Positions 17,548 to 27,500 of a DNA stretch of 64,000 bases are shown in pieces. The DNA is from Planctomycetota bacterium. GTDB lineage: Bacteria; Planctomycetota; Phycisphaerae; Phycisphaerales; UBA1924. The position numbers and the translations under genes were made by a program. Location of the stretch: contig JAFEBO010000001.1 in assembly GCA_018242625.1 (NCBI GenBank), forward strand, positions 170,681-234,680, read 5' to 3'. The notes under the pieces are model-generated. The model was not told the origin of the DNA. It ran no database searches and saw only the letters and a program-made list of their open reading frames with translations. The stretch's first letter is position 1. Each line of letters starts with the position of its first letter.

Positions 17548-19316
17548 GGCGTTTGTGAAGGCGAGAGAACAAAGACCGTCTGGCACTTTCCCTTGGCGAT
17601 ATTCAGCCCCCGAAACTCTGTCGTCTTCCTGCCGGTCGTCCACTCGGGGGGAACCATGCCGGTGGTCACCAGAGTCGCGTCCGGCAGGATGTTCGCGGAC
17701 GACTGAGCCGATGGATCGATGCGCCTGACTTTCCCCCGGAGGAGAAACACGAGGCTGTCTTCCTGGTATCCGCTCAGGACCACTCCGCCCGAACCTGCGG
17801 GCAAATTCGCCGCGATCCGGCTGGAGAGCGAGAGAGCCTGCGGCGCGACAAACGCCAGCAGTACCGCGTAGCCGGCGATCAGTGCCGCCCAGCAGAATCC
17901 CAGCGCCGCCATCCAGTTCGATTGCTCGAGTTCCCGACCTCCCCGGATCATCAGGAACACGGCAAGGAGAATGAGAGGCACGGCCTCGAACGGAGTGCGG
18001 AGCGACCCCGGCCCACGAAACCATCCAAAGTCGCCCCACCATCGAAGACTCAGACAGAGCGCCGCGATTCCTGTCAGCACCGTAATACCAATTCCAAACC
18101 ACACGCGGGTCAGGTGCTTTTCGAATCCAGCCACAGGCGCGGGGCGGCGTCTGGATGCTGCCGCGAGGACCCTGCCCGCCGCGATGGCAATCGCCGGGTA
18201 CAACGGAAGTGTGTAGTGCGGCAGTTTGGTGCTGATACACTCAAAGATCACCCAAGATGGCACCACCCATGCGATGAGGAAAGCATCGACAGGACGGTGC
18301 GCCAATCCGGATCGGAAGCGCCGGAGCCAGCCTCCCCCGCCTGATCGGGCTCTCTTCCAGATGATCCTCAGGGTCGCCGGGAGTGCCAGACCAACCGGCC
18401 ACAGGAGGAAGAACACAAGCAGCAGGTGATATCCGGGCGGACCCCAATGGCCCTCCTTGCCGTCGATGCTGCGCCCGATCGTCTCATCCCAGATCGTGTT
18501 GAGATAGAGGCTCCACCCGACATGCCTCCCAACAAGGTAGACCCAGGGCGCAACTAACAGGACAACCGTCAAGAAGCCGGCAACCGGACGAAGATTCCAG
18601 AGCCAGCGGTAGTTTCCTCGCAGAAAACTGAAACCCGCGGCGGTCAGGCCGGCGATCATCGGGGTGATCGGGCCCTTCGAAAGCACACCGACCGCGAGAG
18701 CGGCCCAGAACCCGAGGCACGTCGCCACAGACACATCGCCCCGGGCGATCCGGTAGAGCATCCACTGCGTGACAATGACCGTGAAAACAAGCAACTGATC
18801 CGCCCTCGCCTGGTGCGCATCCAGCACGACCACCGGAGAAAGCGCGAGGGCCGCGGCGGCCAGCCACGCCGCCAGACGACCTGTCAGTTGCTTTGCAAAC
18901 GCCCAAGTTGCAAGAACCGAGCCGATCGCGCACAGCACCCCGGGGATGCGGTACATCCAGACGGCGTCCCGCATGGGGTCGCCCGCGGAAAAGGCGGCGG
19001 CGCTCGCGGCCTGCAGCCAGTAGACCAGCGGAGGCTTGTTGAGGCGCGGGCGATCCCCCACAAACGGAACGGCCAGCCCCCCGGCGTGCAGCTTCGGATC
19101 ACGGCTTTGCGCTGGGAGCGCCGCCGACTCGAACATCTGACGGCTCGCCTGAGCGAACCTCGATTCGTCACGGTCGATCGGCGGAATCGAGAAAAGACCG
19201 GGCACAAACGCCGCGATGCAGATGATGATGAGGGACAACGCGGCGAATTTCGATCGGGCGATGGTTGGGACCACCCAAAGGCGGCGGCCGGAAGGGGATT
19301 GTGGCGACGCGTTCAA
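17544..19316 (-). CDS. Family 39 glycosyltransferase (ArnT/PMT-like), membrane
   Basis: A 590-residue multi-pass membrane glycosyltransferase of the GT39/ArnT superfamily, which transfers a sugar from a polyprenyl-phosphate donor to lipid or protein acceptors on the outer face of the inner membrane. The first extracytoplasmic loop carries the catalytic PPIDRDESRFAQASRQM motif (Asp-Glu), and there are about a dozen hydrophobic helices. Its 3' end overlaps truB by 4 nt. Acceptor and sugar unknown. Confidence 0.85.
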   Translation of the reverse strand: MNASPQSPSGRRLWVVPTIARSKFAALSLIIICIAAFVPGLFSIPPIDRDESRFAQASRQMFESAALPAQSRDPKLHAGGLAVPFVGDRPRLNKPPLVYWLQAASAAAFSAGDPMRDAVWMYRIPGVLCAIGSVLATWAFAKQLTGRLAAWLAAAALALSPVVVLDAHQARADQLLVFTVIVTQWMLYRIARGDVSVATCLGFWAALAVGVLSKGPITPMIAGLTAAGFSFLRGNYRWLWNLRPVAGFLTVVLLVAPWVYLVGRHVGWSLYLNTIWDETIGRSIDGKEGHWGPPGYHLLLVFFLLWPVGLALPATLRIIWKRARSGGGGWLRRFRSGLAHRPVDAFLIAWVVPSWVIFECISTKLPHYTLPLYPAIAIAAGRVLAAASRRRPAPVAGFEKHLTRVWFGIGITVLTGIAALCLSLRWWGDFGWFRGPGSLRTPFEAVPLILLAVFLMIRGGRELEQSNWMAALGFCWAALIAGYAVLLAFVAPQALSLSSRIAANLPAGSGGVVLSGYQEDSLVFLLRGKVRRIDPSAQSSANILPDATLVTTGMVPPEWTTGRKTTEFRGLNIAKGKCQTVFVLSPSQTP

Positions 19317-19368
19317 GGCTCAATCCAAGGCGCGGAATCGGGCTGGCGTGCGGTCAACAATCCGAGAG

Positions 19369-20103
19369 ATGCGGAATGAAACTGAGAAAGCAACCGTTTC
19401 TCCCTGGCGTCCGCTGGGGCTGATCGCCCTTGGGTTCTGCCTCATCCCGCTGGACGGGACGATCCGACAGTTTTTTTCGTCGGTCCGTCTGGGGGGCGAC
19501 GTCCTTCGAGAACTCGAGTTGCTGCAGCAGTTCGGCGACCTCGCCACGACTGTGCTGGCGATGGTCATCATCCTGATGCTGGACCCGCTGTCGCTTCGCG
19601 ACAAAGCTCGCCGACTCGCCGACTGGGGGCTCGCGTACGGCGTGGTTTCAGCGGCGGCGCACGCGATCAAAGTGCTGGTTGGCAGACCCCGCCCGCGCTT
19701 TGAAGATCCGCTGCACGCCGCCGGGCCCCTCGGGCAGTACCCCGTCGTGCTCAAGAACGGACGAACCGCACTGATCCACTCGTGGGACTATTCGAGCGGC
19801 GTGGCGAGCGATCTGTGGTCGATGCCCAGCAGCCACGCGGCGGCCGCCGGTTGCATGGCGGCGGCGCTGGCCATCCTCTATCCACGCCTGGGCTGGTTTT
19901 GTGCCGCGATGGCAACCATCGTCTGCATCGCGCGGGTCGTGCTGGGGGCCCATTATGCGAGCGATGTTCTGGTCGGCGTCGGGCTCGGCTGGTGGATCGG
20001 GGGCACGGTCGTTTCCGCCCGCTGGGGCTCCGGGCTGATCGACTTTTTGAGACACCCCAGGGCCGGATCGGTCGGGGCGGAAAGCCGCCCCGTCGGTTCC
20101 TAG
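19369..20103 (+). CDS. PAP2-family membrane phosphatase
   Basis: A 244-residue phosphatidic-acid-phosphatase-type-2 enzyme. All three catalytic motifs are present: KVLVGRPRP (motif C1), MPSSHAAA (C2) and RVVLGAHYASDV (C3 with the nucleophilic His). Five to six hydrophobic helices place it in the inner membrane, where relatives dephosphorylate undecaprenyl pyrophosphate, phosphatidate or lipid A. The ATG at 19369 was chosen because the frame before it overlaps the divergent glycosyltransferase gene. Confidence 0.87.
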   Translation: MRNETEKATVSPWRPLGLIALGFCLIPLDGTIRQFFSSVRLGGDVLRELELLQQFGDLATTVLAMVIILMLDPLSLRDKARRLADWGLAYGVVSAAAHAIKVLVGRPRPRFEDPLHAAGPLGQYPVVLKNGRTALIHSWDYSSGVASDLWSMPSSHAAAAGCMAAALAILYPRLGWFCAAMATIVCIARVVLGAHYASDVLVGVGLGWWIGGTVVSARWGSGLIDFLRHPRAGSVGAESRPVGS

Positions 20104-20119
20104 ACTTGGCCCCTTCTCC

Positions 20120-20206
20120 GGAGAGGTGTCCGAGCGGCTGAAGGAGCAGCACTGGAAATGCTGTATACGCGCAAGTGTATCGGGGGTTCGAATCCCCCCC
20201 TCTCCG
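20120..20206 (+). tRNA. tRNA-Ser (anticodon GGA)
   Basis: An 87-nt class II tRNA. Acceptor stem GGAGAGG pairs with CCTCTCC; anticodon stem CAGCA/TGCTG encloses loop CTGGAAA with anticodon GGA (reads UCC/UCU); a long variable arm is typical of serine tRNAs; T-arm is GGGGG TTCGAAT CCCCC; discriminator base G, as in serine tRNAs. CCA is not encoded. It is the last backbone feature before the accessory region and so a likely integration site. Confidence 0.97.
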
Positions 20207-20260
20207 CTTTAATCTTTGAAGCACCCGCGTGGTGCATCGTCTATCGCTGGATTGTCGCGA

Positions 20261-20287
20261 AACCACGCGTGTGAGGCGTGGTTTTTT
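20261..20287 (+). terminator. Rho-independent terminator after tRNA-Ser
   Basis: Perfect 8-bp stem AACCACGC / GCGTGGTT with a 7-nt loop, followed directly by a T-run (TTTTT at 20282-20286). It lies 55 nt after the tRNA end and would end its transcript. Confidence 0.8.
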
Positions 20288-20413
20288 GTTTGCTCAGACG
20301 ATTGGCGTTGTGGGTGGGGACGGGTATGTCGCGTTTTAGAGACGAGCGTCTAAAGGGCGACATATTGAAGTGCATTCGTTCAGCGCGGCTCTATTTCGCG
20401 GTAACATGCCGAT

Positions 20414-21391
20414 ATGGACGACGACGAGTTCGATTTCCGGGCCGCGCTGCAGGAAGTTGTAAACGAGTGCCGCAGAATCGGCTACAACCCCACCGGTTTT
20501 ATGGGCATGGTCACCAGCTCAAGTGCATTTGAAGCGGTGCGAACGCTTCTTGCGAAACGGGAACCATCTGACGGATTTACGACACTGTGGGGAAAGAAGC
20601 GGTTAGATCTCACGGTAGAAGCGATCGTGCTCAAACCCGAATGGCGCAGTTTTTTCACGCCACCAGAGCGCGAAACCGCACGGCGTCGATTGGCTGCTGC
20701 CGAATATCGAGCCCCTTGGGACAATGAAGAACAGCCTGTGATTGACAACGCTCAGATTGAATCGCTTTTGAAGGAATTGGTTGCATCCAAGGGCGACAGG
20801 AGCGCGGGCAAACGGGTTCGCACCCAGCTGCGAAAGCTTGGTTACCACGGCGGCCTGCGTTCCAGGGATATCGATATCGAGCGAGGAGGTGGGCACGCAG
20901 CAATCCCGAATGCGACGAGCGTGACCGCCGTGCCGACGATCTTGCCCCCAGTTTCAAATCCCGAAGGGCTCTTGGCGCGAATTCGGTCTGTTGCTGGCCT
21001 TCCCGAAAGGAATCACGAGGATGTCGTAAAGGACTTTCTCGTCGCTCTTGGATTTCAGGCCGATTCGATCGTTTTTCAGCAAGGCCGGATCGATCTATGC
21101 GTGCTTACGCAAAACCGGAAGACGGCAGCAGTATTCGAAGTAAAAAGAACGATCGCGCTGGAATCGGAACGCACGAGCGCTCGACGGCAAGGCATGGACT
21201 ACGCCATGCAAACTGGCGCCCTGATTGTCGTTGTTACTGACGGCGATCGATACGAGATCTATGACCGACGCAAAGGCCATGACTACGACACGATGCTGAG
21301 TGGTAAGTTCCAGCTATCCGCGTATCGAGAATCGGATACGCCGTTTCTCGATCTGCTTCGTCCGGAGCAGCTGTGCGGCACGCGAATGTAG
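20414..21391 (+). CDS. HsdR-N-like nuclease-domain protein with N-terminal helical module
   Basis: A 325-residue protein. The first 100 residues (PTGFMGMVTSSSAFEAVRTLL, then SDGFTTLWGKKRLDLTVEAIVL) match by eye a small helical module seen attached to restriction-type nucleases. The C-terminal 125 residues look like the N-terminal nuclease domain of type I restriction R subunits: RIDLCVLTQNRKTAAVFEVKR is a PD-(D/E)xK core (Asp...Glu-x-Lys), followed by QGMDYAMQTGALIVVVTDGDRYEIYD. No helicase motor is attached. Probably a stand-alone defence nuclease; substrate unknown. It stands alone between tRNA-Ser and the recombinase. Confidence 0.75.
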   Translation: MDDDEFDFRAALQEVVNECRRIGYNPTGFMGMVTSSSAFEAVRTLLAKREPSDGFTTLWGKKRLDLTVEAIVLKPEWRSFFTPPERETARRRLAAAEYRAPWDNEEQPVIDNAQIESLLKELVASKGDRSAGKRVRTQLRKLGYHGGLRSRDIDIERGGGHAAIPNATSVTAVPTILPPVSNPEGLLARIRSVAGLPERNHEDVVKDFLVALGFQADSIVFQQGRIDLCVLTQNRKTAAVFEVKRTIALESERTSARRQGMDYAMQTGALIVVVTDGDRYEIYDRRKGHDYDTMLSGKFQLSAYRESDTPFLDLLRPEQLCGTRM

Positions 21392-21415
21392 CATGGACAT
21401 GTTAAGGAAACGGCA

Positions 21416-23155
21416 TCAACGAATTTCGAGCATCTGTGCTTGGCGGCGCCAGTCAAGCTGCTCGGCTATTCCACTCACGTCGCTTAACTGCAAAGTCTGC
21501 CGAACGGCCCCCGTCAAGATGGCCTTTAGAGCGGCGGGGCTGAGCCGCGTTAAGTGGAGAAGATTGTGTACTCGCGATGCACTCAGCCTTTCCCCACGCG
21601 CGATGTCCCGCACCGACTTGCCATTCTCGATGATTTCCCGCAGCCAGTGGAAAGCTTGTCCAATCGCGCGAACTAAGTGTTCTCTCGGCAACGGTTGTCC
21701 TGCCACGTCGGCCTGCACGACAAGCTCGCGTCCATCCGGTGCCAGCAACATACGGCGGCCATCAAGTTTCTTGATTCGAACGGACAGATGCAGGATGGTC
21801 ACACCCTCTCGGCGAATCACCTTCGGCTTTATTGGACAGATCGGCATTAAACCCGCTGGTTGCTTTAGCAACATGTCCTTTCGCAATATCGCAGAAGGTC
21901 CCTCCGCACACGTTCGACTCTTCCTCTCGTTGAGTTGGATCTCGAGACGATCGGGCGCGACCACAACCTCTCGAATCACTTCTCGGATGAAGTGGTCTCG
22001 CTTTTCAGGCGTGAGGCTACTCCAGCTTGCCGAATGCTTTTCCGCAACGAAAGTCATCACTATGGCTCGCACCAATTCATCGATGTGAGCCGCATTCAGT
22101 GATCCGATCGGGCACGAGCGATATCCCTGCCGAATTGCCTGCTGGCTCACGTAGTAACGAACAAGCCGCGTCTGGTTTTCCTTCTTGAACATTCCCTTTG
22201 ATGCACGCCGCACGCTTGTCGGGCTCATCGCATGGCCCGCGTGGGTTCTGAGGAGGCCCTTGAGCAGGTGTGTATGGGTCCACCGATGCCGCCCGGCGCG
22301 ATCAACGGCTTTCATTTTGGACTGAACCGCATCCCATGTTCGACGATCAACGATTGCCTCGTGCAGCCCGTCCCACACTTCCGTGTTGCCCTGACGAGTA
22401 TGCGTGATCTTGCCCAGGTAAACCGGATTCGTCAGGACGCGATAAATATATTTAGCCGTTAGTGGCCGCCCGCCGTGCCAACGCGCCTTTGAACTCTGCC
22501 ACTTCCTTGTCGCGTGTCCCTTCGCGTTCAATCGCTCGGCAATTCCAACCAACTCGCCTGATTCGATGTAATGATGAAAGATGGTGCGAACCAGCGCGGC
22601 TTCGCTCGGAACGATCCACAGCCGCCGTTCCTCTTCCTTTTTTGGCAATCGATATCCCAGCGGCGGCTGACCACAGACCCAAATTCCCTTTTTCTTGGTC
22701 GCTGCAATCTTGTCGCGGATGCGTTCTCCCGATACTTCCCGTTCGAACTGCGCGAAAGACAACAGCATGTTGAGCGTGAGACGCCCCATCGAGGTCGTCG
22801 TGTTGAATTGCTGTGTAACCGAGACAAAGCTCACGTTATGCTCGTCGAAGATTTGCATGAGCCGTGCAAAGTCGACAAGCGAGCGCGACAACCGATCAAC
22901 CTTATATACCAACACGACGTCCACACGACGAGCACGAATGTCTTCAAGAAGCTTCTGAAGTCCGGGGCGTTCCGTGCTGCCGCCGGAATAGCCCCCGTCG
23001 TCGTATGACCCGCTGATCGCAATCCAGCCTTGATGCTTCTGGCTGCGAATGTAATCACGCCCGGCCTCTCGTTGAGCGTCCAGCGAGTTGAAGGCTTGTT
23101 CCAGGCCTTCCTCACTCGACTTGCGCGTGTAGACCGCGCACCGCACAATGCTCAT
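21416..23155 (-). CDS. Large serine recombinase
   Basis: A 579-residue site-specific recombinase. The N-terminal resolvase domain has the catalytic serine in YTRKSSEEG and the supporting arginines (VYKVDRLSRSLVDFARL, SFAQFEREVSGERIRDKI). It is followed by a Recombinase domain (GIWVCGQPPLGYRL), a zinc-ribbon-like region and a C-terminal DNA-binding part ending in a short HTH-like stretch (VRDIARGERLSASRVHNLL). It would integrate or excise DNA through a covalent Ser-DNA intermediate. It heads a three-gene minus-strand cassette with the DUF2924 and HARE-HTH-like genes, an arrangement typical of mobile units. Confidence 0.9.
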   Translation of the reverse strand: MSIVRCAVYTRKSSEEGLEQAFNSLDAQREAGRDYIRSQKHQGWIAISGSYDDGGYSGGSTERPGLQKLLEDIRARRVDVVLVYKVDRLSRSLVDFARLMQIFDEHNVSFVSVTQQFNTTTSMGRLTLNMLLSFAQFEREVSGERIRDKIAATKKKGIWVCGQPPLGYRLPKKEEERRLWIVPSEAALVRTIFHHYIESGELVGIAERLNAKGHATRKWQSSKARWHGGRPLTAKYIYRVLTNPVYLGKITHTRQGNTEVWDGLHEAIVDRRTWDAVQSKMKAVDRAGRHRWTHTHLLKGLLRTHAGHAMSPTSVRRASKGMFKKENQTRLVRYYVSQQAIRQGYRSCPIGSLNAAHIDELVRAIVMTFVAEKHSASWSSLTPEKRDHFIREVIREVVVAPDRLEIQLNERKSRTCAEGPSAILRKDMLLKQPAGLMPICPIKPKVIRREGVTILHLSVRIKKLDGRRMLLAPDGRELVVQADVAGQPLPREHLVRAIGQAFHWLREIIENGKSVRDIARGERLSASRVHNLLHLTRLSPAALKAILTGAVRQTLQLSDVSGIAEQLDWRRQAQMLEIR

Positions 23156-23221
23156 ATCTAACTCCTTTGCTTGAAGCGCTGACGAGTCGTTTCCGGCTGG
23201 CCAGCGCCAATCGCGTACCCG

Positions 23222-23725
23222 TTATGCGGCATGACTCTTTCGCCGCAGTCCGAAGAACCGCGGGCCAGACCATTGTGTGCCAGTAATTGCCATAGCAATT
23301 TGACTTAAGCTGGCAAACTCTCGCTCACGAAACCGGAATCCGCGTTCGAGCACGACGACCTCATAAGTGACGCCGCGCCATTTCCGAAGCAACCGTGTGC
23401 CTTGCTTGAGTTGGATAGAGGATTCATGCCGACGGATGACCGACTTTGTGCCAGGTTGACTTTCTCTGCCGCGTTGGTCATTCGGTTGAGCTCGATTCTG
23501 CGCGCTGCGCATGGCCGCATTCAAGAGTCGTTTAGTTAAGGGATCGAAACCACCCCACTGCTTCTCCTGAAGCCGCCACGCGATCTCTCGAACCAGCAAT
23601 CTTCTCTGAGACGGCGGCTTCGACTGATTCAAGTGGCGAGACCAGACTTTGCACAACTCGGAAAATGACATCGAGGGGAGTGTCGCCAAGTCAACTGCGC
23701 GCTTTGTTGTCTTGGCAGACTTCAT
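23222..23725 (-). CDS. DUF2924 family protein
   Basis: A 167-residue basic protein matching DUF2924: SELCKVWSRHLNQSKPPSQRRLLVREIAWRLQE in the first half and the C-terminal LRKWRGVTYEVVVLERGFRFREREFASLSQIAMAITG-type module, which looks like a small beta-rich nucleic-acid-binding domain. Such proteins commonly sit beside large serine recombinases and may assist recombination directionality, but this is unproven. It overlaps the upstream gene by 4 nt (ATGA) and precedes the recombinase by 66 nt. Confidence 0.85.
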   Translation of the reverse strand: MKSAKTTKRAVDLATLPSMSFSELCKVWSRHLNQSKPPSQRRLLVREIAWRLQEKQWGGFDPLTKRLLNAAMRSAQNRAQPNDQRGRESQPGTKSVIRRHESSIQLKQGTRLLRKWRGVTYEVVVLERGFRFREREFASLSQIAMAITGTQWSGPRFFGLRRKSHAA

Positions 23726-24177
23726 CGCTTCGACTCCGAATTGTTCGAATAACGTTTCTTATTCGCGTTAGCAGCCAGCGTGAATTTTCCCGGAGAAACG
23801 CGACGGAATCGCGACTCAGAACCACGGGCCTTGATTTCGCGAATGAGAGCCGAATACAAGGTAGCACACGGTGTCTTGCCGCCGGGACTCTTCCAAAGGC
23901 GTGTTCTTGCCATGTGCCCAATCAAGTCTTTCACCTCCAGACCGGCTGCCGCGTCTGTGGTTGACAGACCCCCAAGGATTTTGGCGGCTGCATCGAGGGC
24001 GCTTATGCGCGACCGCGTGGTGGCCTTTACGGAGGCTTTGGCAAGCGGTTTGGTCGCGGGTCTGGGGGAGGCGACCCTTAGCGCTTGTTCAGGCCGATTC
24101 TCGCCGATCGACACGGCGATGCGACCGCGGCGAGACTTCTTGTTGGTTGTTCCTGCGATCTGCTTGGTGTCTGTCAT
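23722..24177 (-). CDS. HARE-HTH/DUF3489-like DNA-binding protein
   Basis: A 151-residue very basic protein. The C-terminal half (SALDAAAKILGGLSTTDAAAGLEVKDLI, then TPCATLYSALIREI and FRRVSPGKFTL) fits a HARE-HTH winged helix, a domain that links DNA binding to restriction or chromatin enzymes. The N-terminal half is a disordered Lys/Arg/Ala tail. ATG at 24177 is chosen because AGGAG lies seven bases upstream; the open frame continues upstream without a ribosome site. First gene of the recombinase cassette. Confidence 0.78.
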   Translation of the reverse strand: MTDTKQIAGTTNKKSRRGRIAVSIGENRPEQALRVASPRPATKPLAKASVKATTRSRISALDAAAKILGGLSTTDAAAGLEVKDLIGHMARTRLWKSPGGKTPCATLYSALIREIKARGSESRFRRVSPGKFTLAANANKKRYSNNSESKR

Positions 24178-24559
24178 GACGCGACTCCTGGCATCGCGCC
24201 TGGTCGCTGGTGACGCCCGCACGGGGGCGTTGTATAACCGGCGGTCCGGTCGCGGTGCAGCCACATGAGGGCAAGCCGTGCGCCATATGGCAAGGGAATC
24301 ACCACGGAATTCCCCCCTCGCCGGCCTTTCGATGTGCGCGCACGTCGCCATTGTGGGCGTTCGCCCACTTCGCACGCACTACATCCTGTCGCATAACCCA
24401 CAATCGGCATGTCACATAGCCAGACGCGCGTTTGCGAACGACGGTTCGCTGGAGTGATTTCCCGGACATCGCGTTTCGTTTACACTTCGGTATTAACAAA
24501 AGGACGTTAACATCGCACCTACTCCCCCATCTTCGCTTACCACGTATCCGCGCGTCGGG
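24178..24559. promoter_or_regulatory. Divergent control region with hairpin leader
   Basis: This 382-nt gap separates the minus-strand recombinase cassette from the plus-strand DISARM-like operon and must hold both promoters. Close to the cassette it contains a hairpin at 24213-24230 (ACGCCC/GGGCGT) and a second at 24237-24250 (ACCGG/CCGGT), which would lie in the 5' leader of the cassette mRNA. On the plus strand AAAAGGA at 24498-24504 is followed seven bases later by an in-frame ATC at 24512. No gene is supported here. Confidence 0.45.
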
Positions 24560-27500
24560 ATGCTCGCGACGATTCGCAATCGTCGTGGAATCCTAACCGC
24601 CGTTGATCCGTTCGATGCTGGAGTTGGGGGACGCTTCCATCGCGTGCGCATCGAGTTTGCCGACGGCGACGGCGAATCAGATCAGGAGATCATCTGGGAA
24701 CTTGAGCCCAACCGCTGGCTTGTCGAACCTGCCGCACTACCGCTGGTGCGGTCAACGGTACCGATGTCGCACCGGCAGTTCGATGCCGTCGTGAGGGCCG
24801 CCAGGTGGGGAGCGGTTGCGCCCTTCGTGGATCCTGATGGCGAGCACGGAGCGGCCGTCGCCAGTCCGATTGTCGCGCCCTTCCATAGCGCGGTTCAAGT
24901 GGAGGATTTCCAGCTCGTACCGCTGATCAAAGCGCTGCGGATGCCTCGTATCGCGCTTTTGCTCGCGGACGACGTCGGATTGGGAAAGACCGTTGAAGCG
25001 GGGCTGATTCTGTCCGAACTGCTCGTGCGCCGGCGTGTTCAGCGTGTGCTTGTGTTGTGTCCAGCCTCGCTGCAGACCCAGTGGCAGAGTGAACTGCGGG
25101 ACAAGTTCTCGCTGGACTGCGAAATCGTTGATCGGGATCGCACGCACCAGCTGAGGCGGAAGCTCGGCATGGATGCCAATCCGTGGCGGTCCTCGCCGCG
25201 GCTGATCTCTTCCTACCACTATTTCAAGCAGCCCGATGTCCTCACGGAGTTTAACGCAGCGTTCAAACTCGACCCGGTGTCCGGTCAGCTCCCCTGGGAC
25301 CTTCTCATCGTCGACGAGGCGCACAACCTGTCGCCGGCGGCGTTCGGTGAGGACAGCGATCTGGTGAAGATGCTCCGCCAGGTTTCTCAGAAGTTTGAGC
25401 ACCGGCTATTTCTGACCGCAACGCCGCACAACGGTCACACCCGATGCTTCTCGGGAATGCTCGAGATGCTGGACCCTGTGCGATTCACGCAGACCGACGA
25501 GTTCAGCCCTTCCGAACGGCAGCGCGTCGAGGATGTCCTCGTTCGAAGGCTCAAGCGTGAGATTAATCAGCGGACCAACCCGCCCCGATTTGCCGATCGC
25601 CTACCACCGGAAGCGATCAACCTTCAATTCGGCAGCGCCGAAAGCACGCTCATGGCTGCCTTCGACGCGTTTCGCACGCGCGTTCGTTCCGTGATTGCAT
25701 CGTCCTCTCGTAGCAGCAGGCTGGCCGGCTGGTTTGCCGTCGAGATCCTGGGGAAACGACTCCTCTCTTGCCCCGTTGCGTTTAGTGGGTCCTGGGCTCG
25801 GGTCCGCATGGGACTTGAGGCCGCGGACATTCAAGTTTCCGATTCTGAAGTCCTGGCCGCAGAGCGTTCCTCTCGCGACGAGATCGGCGACGACCGAGAG
25901 GCCGAAGGGCGGCTCGCGCATGCGTCATCCACGGTTGGCTCCTGGCTGAGGCCGCTTGCCCCTCGTCTCGCCGGAGAAATCGCTGCAATCGATTCAGCTG
26001 TGGCGGGCCTGGGACTCTCCGGTCAACAGCCAGTAGATCCCAAGAGCGATGCCAGGATTGCCGCGCTGCTCGCAACCATCGAGGTCAAGCTTCGTCAGAA
26101 AGGAGCTTGGCGCGACGACGAGCGCATGGTGGTGTTCACCGAGTACAAGACCACGCTGGACTATCTCCACCGCACACTGCTTCAGAAGTTTGGCGACCAA
26201 TCTCGGCTGGTCACGCTCTATGGCGGCATGGAGTCCGCGGACCGAGAGGCCGTCAAGGCGGCATTCAACGATCCACGATCGCCTGTTCGCCTGCTCCTGG
26301 CCACAGACGCTGCATCCGAAGGTCTGAACCTTCAAGAGACCGCGAGGTACGTGCTGCACTTCGATGTGCCGTGGAACCCGGCGAGGCTTGAGCAGCGGAA
26401 CGGCCGTCTCGACCGACACGGACAGGCGCGTGACGTGAGCGTCTTCCACTTTGCCAGCGACGACGATGCCGACCTGAAGTTTCTCGCTCATGTCGTCCGA
26501 AAGGTCGATGCCATCCGCGAGGACCTCGGAGCGACGGGCGAGGTGTTCGACGAGGCGATCAAGCGCCGGCTCATCGAAGGTGAATCATCTGCGAGCGTCC
26601 AACGAGACCTCGATTTGCGAATTGATCGGGCGAAGGGCCGCTCCGATGTACCTCGCGACAGCCGCGTTCGCGTGGACGGAGACCTCGCTGAGCAAGAGGC
26701 CGTTCAGCTTGATGCGCTGGCCGGCGAGTTGGATCTCGATCCTGAAAGTCTCCGCGACACCTTGGAGGTCTCACTTGGTGTCGGAACACCCGGATACCAG
26801 TTCGATGCGGATGACCGTCCTGGTCGGGTGCGATTCCGCGTCCCGTTGCCGAGCCAGTGGGAGCCCACCATCGACGGCACAGTGCGCCGTCCCGGCATCG
26901 GCCGGGAACGTGGACCGCTTCCAGGGCTCATATTCGACGCCAATCGTCTCGTCGAAAACGTCGGTGGCCGCCCCGTATTTCGGCCGCGCAAGGACACAGT
27001 CCTGATGCACTTGTCGCATCCGCTGTTTCAGCGGGCAATTGCGACTCTGGCCCGAGCGAGATTCCCTGGCGACGAAGCTGGAAAGGCAAGCCGCTGGTGC
27101 GTGAGACGCACCGCTCTGCCCAAGGGGCACACCGCACACATTCTGCTGACGATTGAGGAACTCGCAATCAATGAGCTTCGTGAGCCCTTCCATCAATGGA
27201 CGCGCACGCTCGTCATTCCGGTTGAGAGTGATCAGCTAGCGGCTGCCCTTCCACATCAGTCCGCGATTGCGCTCCGCCTCGAACCCGCGGCGTGGGATGA
27301 TCGCACCGTTGAGGAAGCTCGGTCCGTTTGGTCCGAGGTCGAGGGCGACATCCGCAAACTCCTCCGCGAGCGAGCCACGGATCTGACCAAGACGATCAAG
27401 GAAGCTCTTCGCGCCGCCGTCGCCGACGCCACCAAGCGTGAAAACGACCGCTTCGCTAGCCGCCAGGGCGAGATCTCAGTTCTCATTCAACGCCAGAGCC

